Part shown: in pieces, positions 45,101 to 56,136 of the stretch
Layout: every line of letters starts with the position of its first letter
Position numbering within the stretch: the stretch's first letter is position 1
Made by a program: the position numbers and the translations under genes
NCBI GenBank assembly: GCA_004009845.1
Contig: RMBW01000081.1
Span: forward strand, 1-64,000
DNA from: Davidsoniella eucalypti
Lineage: Eukaryota; Ascomycota; Sordariomycetes; Microascales; Ceratocystidaceae
Direction: 5' to 3'
Length of the DNA stretch: 64,000 nucleotides
The notes under the pieces: generated by a model
What the model saw: the letters and a program-made list of their open reading frames with translations, nothing else
Database searches by the model: none
What the model was told of the DNA's origin: nothing

Positions 45101-45271
45101 AAATGGATATATTAAAATGTGACAAGATTAGGGCTTGTTGGAATGTAGGCCATGTCCTAGATTCAGAATGGAAGACATTGGATAGATTCACAACCGAATT
45201 GTAGACACTAGCGTGATATCAGATGATAAAAAGCATTAGTCAAAGTGTCGCCTTATGTTATTCTTCACTAC
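33101..45271. other. 12 kb gene-poor interval
   Basis: No frame longer than about 125 codons and none with recognisable domains. The stretch 36,880-37,400 and a patch near 37,900-38,220 have higher GC and could be relics, but I find no homology or splice structure. Contains homopolymer runs (C8-C9 near 35,190 and 36,130; T runs near 34,600), a 12 bp minisatellite (38776), a GA repeat near 37,703 and scattered AAACCCTAA-type teloboxes (for example near 41,450). Confidence 0.5.
38776..38823. repeat. 12 bp minisatellite, four units
   Basis: Unit TCTGCTTGGATG repeated four times in tandem, the last ending GGATA. It keeps frame in both directions by length but has no gene context. Confidence 0.9.
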
Positions 45272-47434
45272 CTAAGCAAGTGGAACAAAAGTATCGATGC
45301 CCCAACCATAGACTGTAGTTAGACGTCTTGCAAACGCTAGAACCAGATATCCTTCAATCTTGCTACCATGAGGACGGTGAAGAGTTACGCTTCTCGGGAT
45401 ACCAAAATTGTCGTCGGGGATAAACTGGATGACTGAGCCATACTTATTGGTTGCCTTTAGTCCAGCAGCCGCCATAGCCTTGGTGAAATCATCCCAGTTG
45501 ATGCTTCCGCGTGCCTCGCTCTTGTTGAATAGTATCTGGAACAGATCTAGAGATGTGTCGTTGACTGCAATACGTAGTTGTGGAAGAGACTCTTCATCAT
45601 GCTCGAGAGTTTCGGGCATGTTGGTGATGCCAGGAGCTGGCTGAAAGATAGATGAATGTGCTGGGCGTGTCTTCTGCTTCTCGCGCCGCTTCTGAATGCG
45701 CACCTTGGGCTCGTCGATGGGGGGCATAGGAAGGAAACCCCAAGTCGGCTGATCTGGCTTCACGGAGTCCAGTTGGCGTTTAAGTTCGGCGTGGCATTCT
45801 TCGATGATGTCTTGGTATAGGAATCCGAAATCCGAGCCAGCCTTGGCAACGACAAGATCGTTCAACATCTTGAGGGCGCCGGCAGCAGCGTCGGGCTTGC
45901 GTAGATTTTCGATAGGAACCACAAAGTCAGAAAAGTCGGCATCCTTCTTTATGTCTGCAACTTCTTGGTCAAGGCCGGCTGACCGTGCCACAAACATTTG
46001 GCCCTTTTTGCTATTCTGCGGCGGCATGGAGATAGATGGCGTAGTATCTTGGATCAAGGTGACGATGGTTGCCAGATCACCCAACGAGCGAGCTTCCATC
46101 TCGGAGAGCCGCTCCCACTCTACGTTGTCTTGGTGGATGGATTCCAGCTTCGAGACAATCTCGGAGACAGACGTCGCCGTCTGCTTTGGAAGACATAGCT
46201 GGAGCAGATAGCTTAGATGACGGTCCGATTTTGCGACCTCCTCTGGCTTCTTCTTCAAGATGGTTCTGTAGTTCCCTAGCGAATCCGGAGTGTTTGATAT
46301 GCGCTTGAAAAGCTTGAAGCCCATGCCTGTCTGCAAGTAACGTTTGAAATCAGCCTGGGCGCGCATAAATTCCATGTGACAGACGTTGGAGATCTCCTGT
46401 AGAATAATCTGCTTGTAGATCTTGTTGTCTTGATTTTTCTCCAGTAGATCGACGAGTGAGAGGAGATACGTCCACACTGACGCTGCCTTGATCCACGTGT
46501 AGACAGTGTCCACAAACGCAGGGCTGATGAAGTTGTCGGTATGTATGTGAAGAGAGTAGCCTTTCTGATTCGGTATCATGCCAGGCTCGGAAAAGAACCG
46601 GAGATTCAGAAGATTGGCTAGTAACTGAGAACTAGCATTGATAATTTCCAAGTACTCGTTAACGGCATCAGATTGGTCTTTGACAAACTGTCGGATTTCC
46701 TTCAAGGTGCGTTTAGTGGCCGGTGCCGGCCGAATAGCAAGTGACACTCCAGTTGTGGTGCTGGAACTACCCGCCTTCTTTTGTTTCTTGTCTTTGATAT
46801 TTGCAGCCTCGGGGATAGAGTCTTCCAAATCAGAGCCAAACTCAAGGATGTCAGCGAGAGTTATGTTCATGACTTGGAGCAGAAAGACCTGGCGCATAAG
46901 CACGACGCTTCCGATGGAGTACGGGATGCATAACCGAGCATTGATGGCGGTTTCAAAATGGCTTACTACATTTTCTTTTTTGAAATCGAAGCCAACGCCG
47001 TACGTATCGCCATCGACGAAGAAACAATGCGTGTTCTCTTTTCCAGGCTCATTCTTCTTCTCAAGCTCACCTGCTCCGATTTTCAACATTACGAAGTGGT
47101 AGTCGCCAATTGTGCCGCCCGGCCCAGAGGTATATTGATCTTGAAGACTATTAGTAGCTCTATGCTTGACAAGCTGAATGAGATGGTCGGAATCTTGCTG
47201 GCAAAGGTCCTCCACATTCCATTCTGGCAGCAAAGCCCGGGCACCTCTTAAGTTTCTGTTCGTATCGCGGCGTGACGTCAGCATCTCGAGACTGCCAGAT
47301 TTGACACAGACTTCTCGCTGCTTCGTGCTCATCTTGCTCCAGATACTAATGACATCATCGCCATGAAGCCTCCATTTGCGGGCGAGGTCACCATAGAGCT
47401 GATTGGCTAAGTTATCGCGTGACGCCAAGGCCAT
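45272..47434 (-). CDS. ipa-like protein with HicA-like C-terminal domain, 720 aa
   Basis: Single-exon protein. The N-terminus (residues 15-75, LARKWRLHGDDVISIWSKMS and ALLPEWNVEDL) resembles fungal proteins often named ipa protein, known mainly as large expanded families of unknown role. A lysine-rich stretch lies near 225 (DKKQKKAG) and a basic patch near 590 (RIQKRREKQKTR). The C-terminus, residues about 647-711, reads WDDFTKAMAAAGL...KYGSVIQF...LHRPHGSKI...RRL, the pattern of a HicA-like RNA-binding/nuclease fold seen in fungal proteins of this type; the His usual after Gly-Ser in bacterial HicA is replaced by Val. No signal peptide or membrane segment. It is divergent from the mannosidase gene across 420 bp. 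Function unknown. Confidence 0.75.
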   Translation of the reverse strand: MALASRDNLANQLYGDLARKWRLHGDDVISIWSKMSTKQREVCVKSGSLEMLTSRRDTNRNLRGARALLPEWNVEDLCQQDSDHLIQLVKHRATNSLQDQYTSGPGGTIGDYHFVMLKIGAGELEKKNEPGKENTHCFFVDGDTYGVGFDFKKENVVSHFETAINARLCIPYSIGSVVLMRQVFLLQVMNITLADILEFGSDLEDSIPEAANIKDKKQKKAGSSSTTTGVSLAIRPAPATKRTLKEIRQFVKDQSDAVNEYLEIINASSQLLANLLNLRFFSEPGMIPNQKGYSLHIHTDNFISPAFVDTVYTWIKAASVWTYLLSLVDLLEKNQDNKIYKQIILQEISNVCHMEFMRAQADFKRYLQTGMGFKLFKRISNTPDSLGNYRTILKKKPEEVAKSDRHLSYLLQLCLPKQTATSVSEIVSKLESIHQDNVEWERLSEMEARSLGDLATIVTLIQDTTPSISMPPQNSKKGQMFVARSAGLDQEVADIKKDADFSDFVVPIENLRKPDAAAGALKMLNDLVVAKAGSDFGFLYQDIIEECHAELKRQLDSVKPDQPTWGFLPMPPIDEPKVRIQKRREKQKTRPAHSSIFQPAPGITNMPETLEHDEESLPQLRIAVNDTSLDLFQILFNKSEARGSINWDDFTKAMAAAGLKATNKYGSVIQFIPDDNFGIPRSVTLHRPHGSKIEGYLVLAFARRLTTVYGWGIDTFVPLA

Positions 47435-47854
47435 TTTGAGCTTGAGTTTCGACTATAGGTTATCAAGTAATGAACCTCCATGCATAGAAATTGGATTTTA
47501 GTTAAGAATGGAAAATATGAAATCAATGGGAATTGGGTTTGTAAGCGAAATATTGAAGTTGAAAATAGTTTCCTGGAATATCGAGGAAAGCTGTGTTGTC
47601 ATATCCCCACATTTAACCCTGCGTAGCTAGGGTTACTGCTCATAACAAAGCCGAAATACAGATAGTAACCTTACTTGTATATATGTAGATGTGCATCTTG
47701 AATCGGAATATATGCAAGCCAGAACATGATACGACTTGAATTATTTGGAGAAAAGTACCAAATACGACACTTGTCGTGAAATCCCCGAAATTCTCTCAAA
47801 ATCATCACAATATTCAGTCATCTTTATATATCAACCATAGCAATCTACACTAAA
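47435..47854. promoter_or_regulatory. Divergent intergenic promoter region
   Basis: 420 bp between the start codons of the ipa-like gene (minus) and the beta-mannosidase gene (plus). TATATA at 47825 lies 30 bp before the mannosidase ATG. It holds imperfect AACCCTGCGTAGCTAGGGTT inverted sequence near 47,626. Both promoters must lie here. Confidence 0.5.
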
Positions 47855-50673
47855 ATGGCTATCAAACCACAAGATCCGTCCAAGTTTTGGATAGAAGAGG
47901 ATCTATCCTCGCAATGTCTTGTACAAGATATCTCGAAGTGGTCCTTTAGCCAAAGCGGTCCTGGAGATGCCTTGAAAACACCGCAATCTTTGCCTCCTCC
48001 CTCAGCTTCATACTCTGGCCAATCACCTTGGTATTCAGTGGCACAGTTCCCTACCAATGTCCATCTTGATTTACTGCACAACAACTTGATACCCGACCCT
48101 TTTGTTGGCAAGAATGAATCCGCTGTTCAATGGGTTGGAGATCGTCAATGGACATATCGCACGTACTTTTCAACGCCCACCGAAATTCCACTGGAACACG
48201 CCAGCATTATATTTGACGGGCTGGACACATTTTCAACTGTGAAACTAAACCAGCATGTTATTTTGCGGTCTAGCAATATGTTTTGTTCATACCGGGTGAA
48301 TATCGCAGAGTTTCTATGTGTGCCTGGCAAGGAAAACTGCCTCGATATCGTTTTCGAGAGCGCCGAGTTGATTGGCAAAAATACCATGAAAGCTAACCCT
48401 GATCACAAATGGGGTTGTTGGAACGGCGATCCATCGCGTCTCGCTGTCCGTAAAGCACAATATCATTGGGTAAGAGAATAATCCAAGCAACAGTCTATAA
48501 TAAGACATTTGAGGCTAACTATCGTCGATTCTTGAAGGGCTGGGACTGGGGCCCCAAGTTGATGACATGTGGTCCATGGCGTCCTATCACGATTAGTTAT
48601 AAGCCGGCCTATATCAAAGACGTTGATATTCAGACAGAAGTATCTTTTGATGAAGACTTGAAACCCTCCGCTACGATTAGTATCAACACCATCGTCGACA
48701 GTTTTGACAAGAGCTATCCCCCCGATGTTACTATCCAGGGTTCCTTTGGTCAGGAGGACCCCGATGTCTGCTGGTCTACGGACAAGACGACGTTTCATAT
48801 AAAAGAGCCGCACCTGTGGTTCCCCGTGAACTATGGCAAGCAGCCTTTATACGTAGTTGTCATCAAACTGTTTCAAGGCTCCAAGCTAATCGACAAGAAG
48901 GTCAAACACATTGGCTTACGCAAAGTCGAACTTGTCCAGAGTCCTTTTGACGATCAACAAGGAACTAGCTTCTACTTCCGCGTGAACATGACACCAGTGT
49001 TCTGTGGTGGGAGCAACTGGATACCGGCTGATAGCTTTCTTCCTCGCATCAGCAACGACAAGTATCGACGATGGCTTGAATTAGCCATAGCTGGAAATCA
49101 GAATATGGTTCGCGTTTGGGGAGGCGGTGTCTATGAATCAGACGCATTCTACGATATCTGTGATGAGCTCGGGATACTAGTATGGCACGATTTCATGTTT
49201 GCTTGTGGAAATTATCCATGCAGTACGCAGTTTCTTCAATCCGTCGAAGCAGAGGCAAGAGAGAATGTGACTCGGTTGCGCCATCATCCCAGCATCGTCA
49301 TCTGGGCTGGCAATAATGAAGACTACCAGTATCAAGAAACCGAAGGTCTCACATATGATAAAGAAGACAAAGACCCCGAGTCATGGCTGAAATCCGACTT
49401 TCCAGCACGATATATCTACGAGAAGCTCCTAGCCGATGTATGTGCTGACTTGGTACCGAAGACACCTTATCGATATGGCAGTCCATGGGGAGGCCAAGAT
49501 ACCACAGATCCGACTATTGGTGATATTCACCAATGGAATGTATGGCATGGGACACAAGAAAAGTATCAGGACTTCGACAAGCTTATTGGACGGTTCATAT
49601 CAGAGTTTGGCATGGAAGCATTCCCCAACGTCCAAACAATCGAGCAGTTTCTACCATCAAACGACCCTGGTCTGTATGCCGAACGCTATGCCCAATCGTC
49701 TACCATGGATTTCCACAACAAGGCCGCCGGTCATGAACGCCGCTTAGCGCTATATCTAGCCGAGAACATCCGCTATAGCACATTCGATCTAGAGTCCTAT
49801 ATATATGCTACTCAGGCCATGCAGGCCGAGTGCCTATCGACGGCATTCAGGCTTTGGCGCCGGCAATGGAGGAACAATGGCAACGAGTACTGCGGAGGAG
49901 CTTTGGTGTGGCAGCTGAACGACTGTTGGCCTGGAACGTCATGGAGTATCTGCGATTATAATCTCCGGCGTAAATTGGCTTTCTATGCCATGAAGCGAGA
50001 ACTTGCTCCAGTTGTGGTTTCCATGGTACGCAAGAAAGTCGAACAAGATGCGATTGACAATAGCGACGCCAATATCCAACTGTGGGCATCCAACACATCG
50101 CTTGTCGATCTAAACGTCGCTTGTCAACTTCAACTTTTCAACGTCCAAACGGGCCAAGGGATAGAGATTTCTCAGTCTCTGTTTCAGTTACCCACCCTCA
50201 ATTCGAATAGCACAGTAGAAATAGCCAAAATTCGTGTCGCAAACCCACAGGATACAGTTGCAGTTGCGTATCTGTATAAGACGTCCGAGTCCGACACCAA
50301 GTCACGCGTCTCAGGGCCTTTCGACGATCAAAACGTGATAGCTCGGTCTGTCAACTGGCCAGAGCCTCTCAAGTATCTACACTTGCCTATCCCAAGTCCG
50401 GGTGACTTCCACGTTACGACTACTACATCTTCAGTCGATGGTCAGTTACAAACAGTCGTATCTCTTTCTACGACAGTACCAATCAAGGGGCTAGTCTTAT
50501 ATGCGACCCAGGAGACGACGTTATGCCAGCAAGATTCTCTCGCAGCCGATGTTATATGGGACGATAACTATATAGATATGATGCCTGGCGAGAAGAGAGA
50601 CATAATCGTAAAAGGGCCATTGGACGGTATTGTTGTTCGATATATGAACCAGGATGGCTTCCATAGATACTAA
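47855..50673 (+). CDS. mndB: Intracellular beta-mannosidase, GH2 family (mndB type), 916 aa
   Basis: Hydrolyses terminal beta-D-mannose from manno-oligosaccharides. Exons 47855-48469 and 48538-50673; the 68 bp intron has GTAAGA, a CTAAC branch point and ends AAG, phase 0, joining KAQYHW to GWDWGPKLMTCG. GH2 layout: N-terminal sugar-binding domain (WTYRTYFSTP, near 105), immunoglobulin-like domain, then the TIM barrel with RVWGGGVYESDAFYD. The acid/base Glu466 lies in AGNNED, and nucleophile Glu561 in ISEFGMEAFP. A C-terminal beta domain follows. No signal peptide, which fits the cytosolic mndB clade rather than secreted mndA. Length is slightly above the usual 840-850. ATG context is AAAATGGC. 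Likely complete and functional. Confidence 0.93.
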
Positions 50674-51700
50674 GATATCTCACACATGGATCGAGTCTAC
50701 TACTTAAAAATACAACTATTATGTACCACTATAGATATAGTGAAACCATAGCAGCTTGTGATAAAAATGTCGGAGCGCCTGGAGCCTCACCGATGTAGAA
50801 AAAACAACCGGTATGGACTATGATGGCCCAGTCCTTATAGGAGGACAATTTCACTCTTGCACTCTAATAACACTAACCCCCTCTAGAACAGGCGGACAAG
50901 ACGTCCAAACTGACTAGAACGTCCAAAAGAGGAACCCATAGAGCAATCAGCAGAGCCGGGTGGTCAGATCAAAAGTTTGCGGTACAACATAGTTGTCTAT
51001 AGACGGCCTTTGAAGCCTACAAAGTCAATATCACGATATTACATAGCTTACCGTTAGTACCGAGTCTTTAGGCGCGAATATATGCTGGCCAAGAACTCTC
51101 AATCGTTTCCATTTGCAGAAATACAACTCAATCTGCTGAATTTGGGCGCACTTGCAACATGCGATGAAGTTTGTGAAGAGAAAAGTCGAGTTCGAGATTG
51201 TCGTGAAGATTTTCCGAGCTCAATCTTTATAAACAAGCAAAAAGAAGTGGGGCTTATTACTCATCAACAATGGGGCCAATAACAGCAGCTTCAATTAGTC
51301 GCGGAATCAAGCAGAATGAGCTCTGAAGCGGTATGAAGGCAGCTCAAGTTGAATAAACGGTCAATTCTAGTCTAGAGCCATTGATATGGCATCAATGGTA
51401 TAACTTGAGCCGTCAACCTTTCTCTGTAACAAACACTTACAGTAATGCTGTGAGCACGTATTTTACCGATATTCTACCGACGGCCACCTTTTCCAAGATG
51501 TCCTATCCTGACCTCATCCCACTCGCTTACACTGTGGCCTTTTGAAGCTAATTAGGCTTTCCTCGTTCGTTATTACTGAGCAATTTCGATCCACCTACAC
51601 TACTTACAAGTACTTCGCATTACTTTTTTCTTCCAGCGCCTAGTTGTCCCAGAATCATCGTCTAACGGCCCCAAGAACCGGGCATCAACCAATCTTCATC
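50674..51700. other. Intergenic, mannosidase to SPC3
   Basis: About 1 kb. It probably holds the mannosidase 3' UTR and the SPC3 promoter. I see no gene or repeat. Confidence 0.55.
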
Positions 51701-52560
51701 ATGCACAGCGCCTTCACGCGTTTGCAAGGCGCCTTTGGTTTCTTTACCACTGTTTTGTTCACGGCAGCTGCGCTTGTTGCCGTTTGCGATATCTTTCTGG
51801 TCCGGGACCCTAGCGCATCCATAGCCCCGAAACAAAAGAATGTGTACGTCTAGATATATCAGCATCTCAAAGCCATCGTCGTCATTCAGCTCTGCTTGTT
51901 GCCTCAAAGCTGCTACCTTCGCTAACTAGAGTTTTCCTGATTGCAGTATCCGTGGCCGTGCGCACTACCACTCGACCAAGAAGACCGATCTGGCTTCTAT
52001 CCGCTTATCCCTCGACGCCGACCTATCTTCTCTTTTCACATGGAACACCAAGCAGGTCTTTGTGTATGTGACGGCAGAATGGGATGCACCGGCGACCAAG
52101 AACACGCCAGCCGGCCATAACACCGCCGTCATCTGGGACCAGATTATCACTACACCAAGCTCCGACCACCTTGCCAACATTGGCCCTGCCACTATGAAGA
52201 AGCTGAAACGAAGTGCAAAGGGCAAGACGATTGACCCAAGCCGGTACGCACTATACCAATAAAGCATGGCTATGTACAATCATAGCTCTCATATTAAGAT
52301 ACCTCTTACTAATTTTGGTGTTTCCTTTTAGTGGCAAGCTCCGTATCGAAAACCAACGTCCGAAGTACCAGCTCACTCACCCCTCCGGTAAACTTGCCGA
52401 GACGCCCAATCTACGCCTGAAGGTTCACTATAACGTGCAACCATGGGTTGGTCTGTTAACGTGGGATCTGTATGACGACCTTTTCAATTGGAAGAAGCTC
52501 AAAGGCGGTGAAAGCAAATCCTTTAACCTGCCCATGGTCAAAGAGAAGAACAGCTCATGA
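51701..52560 (+). CDS. SPC3: Signal peptidase complex subunit 3, 222 aa, two introns
   Basis: Subunit of the ER signal peptidase, needed for cleavage of signal peptides. Exons 51701-51843, 51947-52243 and 52332-52560. Intron 1 (103 bp) is GTACGT..GCAG with a GCTAAC branch; intron 2 (88 bp) is GTACGC..TTAG; both are phase 2. The protein is a type II membrane protein: one segment at about residues 12-32 (FGFFTTVLFTAAALVAVCDI), then a lumenal domain with NVIRGRAHYHSTKK, LFTWNTKQVFVYVTAEWD and the invariant-looking VIWDQII. It ends in the C-terminal YQLTHPSGKL...WDLYDDLFNW region. Length fits filamentous fungal SPC3. Essential housekeeping gene. Confidence 0.93.
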
Positions 52561-53023
52561 TCGTAGAATATTTTTAAAGATTGTATGTATCAAGTAGATA
52601 TAAAAAGATACGCTACTGCTTCCGAGTATACGGCAATGCAGCCAGTTGTACCAAAGAATTACCTTACCCTGTCTATGAATATAGGGTTTGCAGCCGCATT
52701 AGGGTTGGTCGCAAGTCGTCATAGTGCCCCATGTCTGTTTTGGGGTAATTACCTTGCAGCAGACGAGGCTATGACCTCAGCAAAGATATATCTATCTCTC
52801 TACAAGAAATGTAAATCAAATCAATCTTTGCCTCATCCCTGTATGCCGTGACTTTTATGATATGACATCTTTTCCGTATTAAAATCGGCCGTCATTCTTA
52901 TCCGTGCTCCTCTCCGTGCTTTCGCAATCGGAGAGATTTGTCGTAACCTCGGTATCTTCCTATTGAAGTCATTGTTTACTTACTTGCACCTCAAACTATC
53001 GCCACTAGTATTCCGATATCACC
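52561..53023. other. Intergenic, SPC3 to membrane protein gene
   Basis: 463 bp; nothing recognisable besides the expected UTRs. The leader of the next gene is CT-rich and ends CACC before its ATG. Confidence 0.55.
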
Positions 53024-54193
53024 ATGAATCTGCCGCCGTTTCTAAGGACGGTGCTTGACCGGTCGTCATGGCGGAAGCCACCGCTAGCCGTTTTCCCGTT
53101 CCGCGTTCTCGTAGTCGTTCCTGTTTTGCTGGCAATAATCACTGCCATCCAACTATTTGTGCACAGCGACCTGAACCTAGCCATGCTCTTTTCGCAGTGC
53201 CACTCACACGCCCGCTTGCCCGGGCTATCTCAGACGCCGGTGCTCGGTCCGCTGCTATGCTATCTCGTCAGCTTCTTCCAGATCTCGGCGGCTTCGTCGC
53301 GCGCTTTCGCTATCTTGGCTGCTGCGCTATCGTATGTCGCCGGTCTGCTTACGGTATACACTGTTGAGGGCGCGCGCATCTGCAACCAGCCTGCTGTGTT
53401 GATCGCTTACCCCACCGGCCCGTTGCTAGTCTTCAATTTGATCGGCGGCGCTGTTGTCTGGGAGCTACTTATTGTTCCGGCATTCTTCTATCGTTCTCGG
53501 AGCATTCTAGACCAGCGCGACGAAGCTTCGCCCGAGGCACTTCAGAGTGCTGCGGCGGATCACCCAGCCCTAGGCACTAATCTTCGATACTTCAACGACG
53601 ATGCCGAGACCGTTGCCATTCCTGCTGGTGTAGCTCTTGGGTTTGTCTTGCCTTCACTGCTCATGCTTATCTTTGATACTCCCTGGGCCGTCGCCGTCTG
53701 GCTTTTCTCGCCTGTCTGGGTGTCGCTTATTCGTATGGCGGTTCGTCGTATCATCGCTTTCCAAGTCACGCGCCAGATTCCCCTTCACCTCGAAAGCAAC
53801 CGTACAGCTCTTCTGAGCACGTATGCTGTCCCAGTCGTAGTGTCTATTCTTGCGCACTGGAACCTGATCTGGAGTTTGATTGTGCAGAAAGACGATAGAC
53901 TCGAAATGACGCGCAGCACACTCCGTTTCGTCGAAGTCGACATCATCTTCGTAGGCCTTACTGTCTTGTATTGGCTCTTTGTCGAAGTTGGCCACAAGGT
54001 AGTCGGTGTCATGCTGGGTGTGAGCTTAGTTGCTGGGCCGGGCGCCGGTGTTTGTATTGGCTGGATCTACAGAGAAAAGAAGTTGCTGGAGGGACTGAAT
54101 ATTGTGCCGGTACAAAGCAATAATGACCCTGATACACCGGCTGATGGCGATGACGGTTCGCGGGTAGACGAAGAAACGCCGCTTCTTGGTTGA
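53024..54193 (+). CDS. Multi-pass membrane protein of unknown function, 389 aa
   Basis: Intronless. I do not recognise the family. Hydrophobic segments lie at about 25-43, 70-90, 95-113, 127-152, 197-217, 220-240, 265-285, 302-318 and 325-348, giving seven to nine membrane spans. A charged loop (residues 155-190) and a hydrophilic acidic C-terminus (about 360-389) flank them. The tail ends EETPLLG, an acidic dileucine-type motif that in fungi commonly directs sorting to the vacuole or endosomes. Context: ATG preceded by CACC, good start. A transporter or small-molecule processing enzyme is possible; no catalytic motif is visible. Neighbours do not suggest a pathway. Confidence 0.8.
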   Translation: MNLPPFLRTVLDRSSWRKPPLAVFPFRVLVVVPVLLAIITAIQLFVHSDLNLAMLFSQCHSHARLPGLSQTPVLGPLLCYLVSFFQISAASSRAFAILAAALSYVAGLLTVYTVEGARICNQPAVLIAYPTGPLLVFNLIGGAVVWELLIVPAFFYRSRSILDQRDEASPEALQSAAADHPALGTNLRYFNDDAETVAIPAGVALGFVLPSLLMLIFDTPWAVAVWLFSPVWVSLIRMAVRRIIAFQVTRQIPLHLESNRTALLSTYAVPVVVSILAHWNLIWSLIVQKDDRLEMTRSTLRFVEVDIIFVGLTVLYWLFVEVGHKVVGVMLGVSLVAGPGAGVCIGWIYREKKLLEGLNIVPVQSNNDPDTPADGDDGSRVDEETPLLG

Positions 54194-55532
54194 AAGGAGC
54201 AAGCTGGACAATACCCCACTCCGCTTTACCGTATGCTTCTCTATCCTATACATGTGACTATCCTCCCTCCGGTACCACAGCCGTCACGGGGGGTTCTCAG
54301 ACACCCTAGAATTCAAAAAGGCCATACATGCATTACTAGTACTTATTTATGAATCAGTCGTCAACAGTTATATATTATATATTATTTTAATTTACACGCA
54401 AGGGATATCCTCGCAATTGTCTCGAAACACTCTCTCGAAGTCTCTGACTTTTTTTTCAACTCTTAAACATCCCCTAGATGTTGTCTTGGACCAAACTTTA
54501 GTCTGCAAGCGAGCGCAACCGGAACTTCAGCTACAAGATCAGCTTTCGTAGTCTCCATCCGGGGCTACTACTATCGTGCTCGGACCCGTGAGAGATCTAT
54601 CATAACTACTATATTATCACAGTATTCGTGGCATGGCAGGTCAAAGAAGCGGTGAGGTAGCATCAGCCTAACGAGTAACATGAGAATGTCCGTACCGTAG
54701 CACGTCCATCGCTGGTTCTAGTCTCGATAGTCACGACAGGAAGATGTCCTACAAGACGACAGTCTAGGCGATACTTGAAGAGTGGACATTGTGTCAATGG
54801 CATCAGTTTCGGGAAGTATCTGTCGGCATCTGACAGCTAGCTAATCTGACAGTAAGCCTGTAAGAAACGCCCTACCAAAAACCATATTAAAAAAAGCACC
54901 TTTCCAGTCAGCTTTTCTTGCGCTGACAAAGTTCCGACTGGAATCTTCAGTGGCGCAGCGTGGATTTCACTGTGGGCGTTATAAGACAAGCGTTGTATAT
55001 ACCTTGTAACAGGCTATCAAATGCCCCAATAGCATGTTTGTTCTCACCAAAACACCACGCCGACAAGATGCCTTTTCTTGACAATGCCCAAGTAAGCTTC
55101 GAAATTTTGGAGTCATGGACAGCCTAAACTCTCCGATATTCCAGTTGCTGACGAAGCCTTGTAATGAATTGTCGTATTTTGTTTCCTTTGGCTACAGCTA
55201 CTCATGCAGGATACATCGGCTGTTGTATTGTTCCCCGCCATAAACGATCACCTAGTAGCCAATTGTGTAGCTTACACGACTAATGTAGGGCAAAAACAGA
55301 TCTCTTCTGGTCTTTATTGTCAAATGCATCTTATTCGCTAAGCAACCTGCAGAAGAGGGGGTTTGATGTCACGGGCTCTCGATTGGGGATGCCCGATAGT
55401 TTGATGCAGGCGAGTGGCGGATTGACTGATCCGGACTGCTGTGTATGCCTTGGTGGTAGAAATGCAGTCTTCAGATATAGAGAGAGGCTAGGATAGCGGC
55501 AGAGTATTCGAGATAGTAGTGGCCTCGACAGA
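54194..55532. other. Intergenic, no gene seen
   Basis: About 1.3 kb of non-coding sequence; only short shadow frames. It probably carries the promoter of the gene at 55680. Confidence 0.55.
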
Positions 55533-55538
55533 TATAAA
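55533..55538 (+). promoter_or_regulatory. TATA box of small-protein gene
   Basis: TATAAA 147 bp before the ATG, followed by a pyrimidine-rich leader (CTTCTTCTCTATCTTCTCCC) ending CAACATG. This layout is typical of strongly expressed filamentous ascomycete genes. Confidence 0.6.
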
Positions 55539-55679
55539 GACTTCGTGATCGCCCCATCTCAGTTCGTATTGTGCTATTCACCACTCATCCACTATCCACT
55601 CTCAATTCGACTTCATATCTTAGCTGCTATACCGACTTCTTCTCTATCTTCTCCCATTACCAACTCTCAGCCCTTCAAC

Positions 55680-56136
55680 ATGTCTGTCGCCGTCGCTTGC
55701 TTCACTCACCAGGCCCCCATCTCGGAGGCTCTTCTGGCCAAGCTCCAGCCCGAGTACGATCGTATGTTCTCCTGTCTTACACAAACATTCTTCTCCCGTC
55801 TAACGTCCATCTACAGTGGTCCACTCTGCTCTGACTCCGGCTGCTGCTTTATCCGAGCTTCCCGCTCTGGTCGGCGGTAACAAGTCCATCACTCCTTCAT
55901 CGGGCATCGGCTCCAACGCCTCTCGTGACGAGGGCGACCGCAAGGTGCCCAGCATCGTCTTCTTCAGCGCCGGTATCAGTGCTGCCGACATTGAGGCCGT
56001 TTCCAAGGCCATCCAGGCTGTCAACCCCGCCGTCAAGATCGTCACTGTGACTCCCGCCGATATGCAGGCTGCTGGTTCGGCGGCTCCTAACCCGGACGTC
56101 ATTGCCAAGGTCATGAAGGCCAAGTTCGCTGCCTAA
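55680..56136 (+). CDS. Small conserved-looking protein of unknown function, 133 aa, one intron
   Basis: Exons 55680-55761 and 55817-56136. The 55 bp intron is GTATGT..ACAG with a CTAAC branch, phase 1, so the protein begins MSVAVACFTHQAPISEALLA and continues EYDLVHSALTPAAALSELPA. The C-terminal half has a beta-alpha-beta feel (SIVFFSAGIS, then AVNPAVKIVTVTPADM), and it ends IAKVMKAKFAA. High GC3 and the promoter suggest strong expression. No signal peptide, membrane segment or motif I recognise. A Rossmann-like small protein is conceivable but not claimed. Confidence 0.8.
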
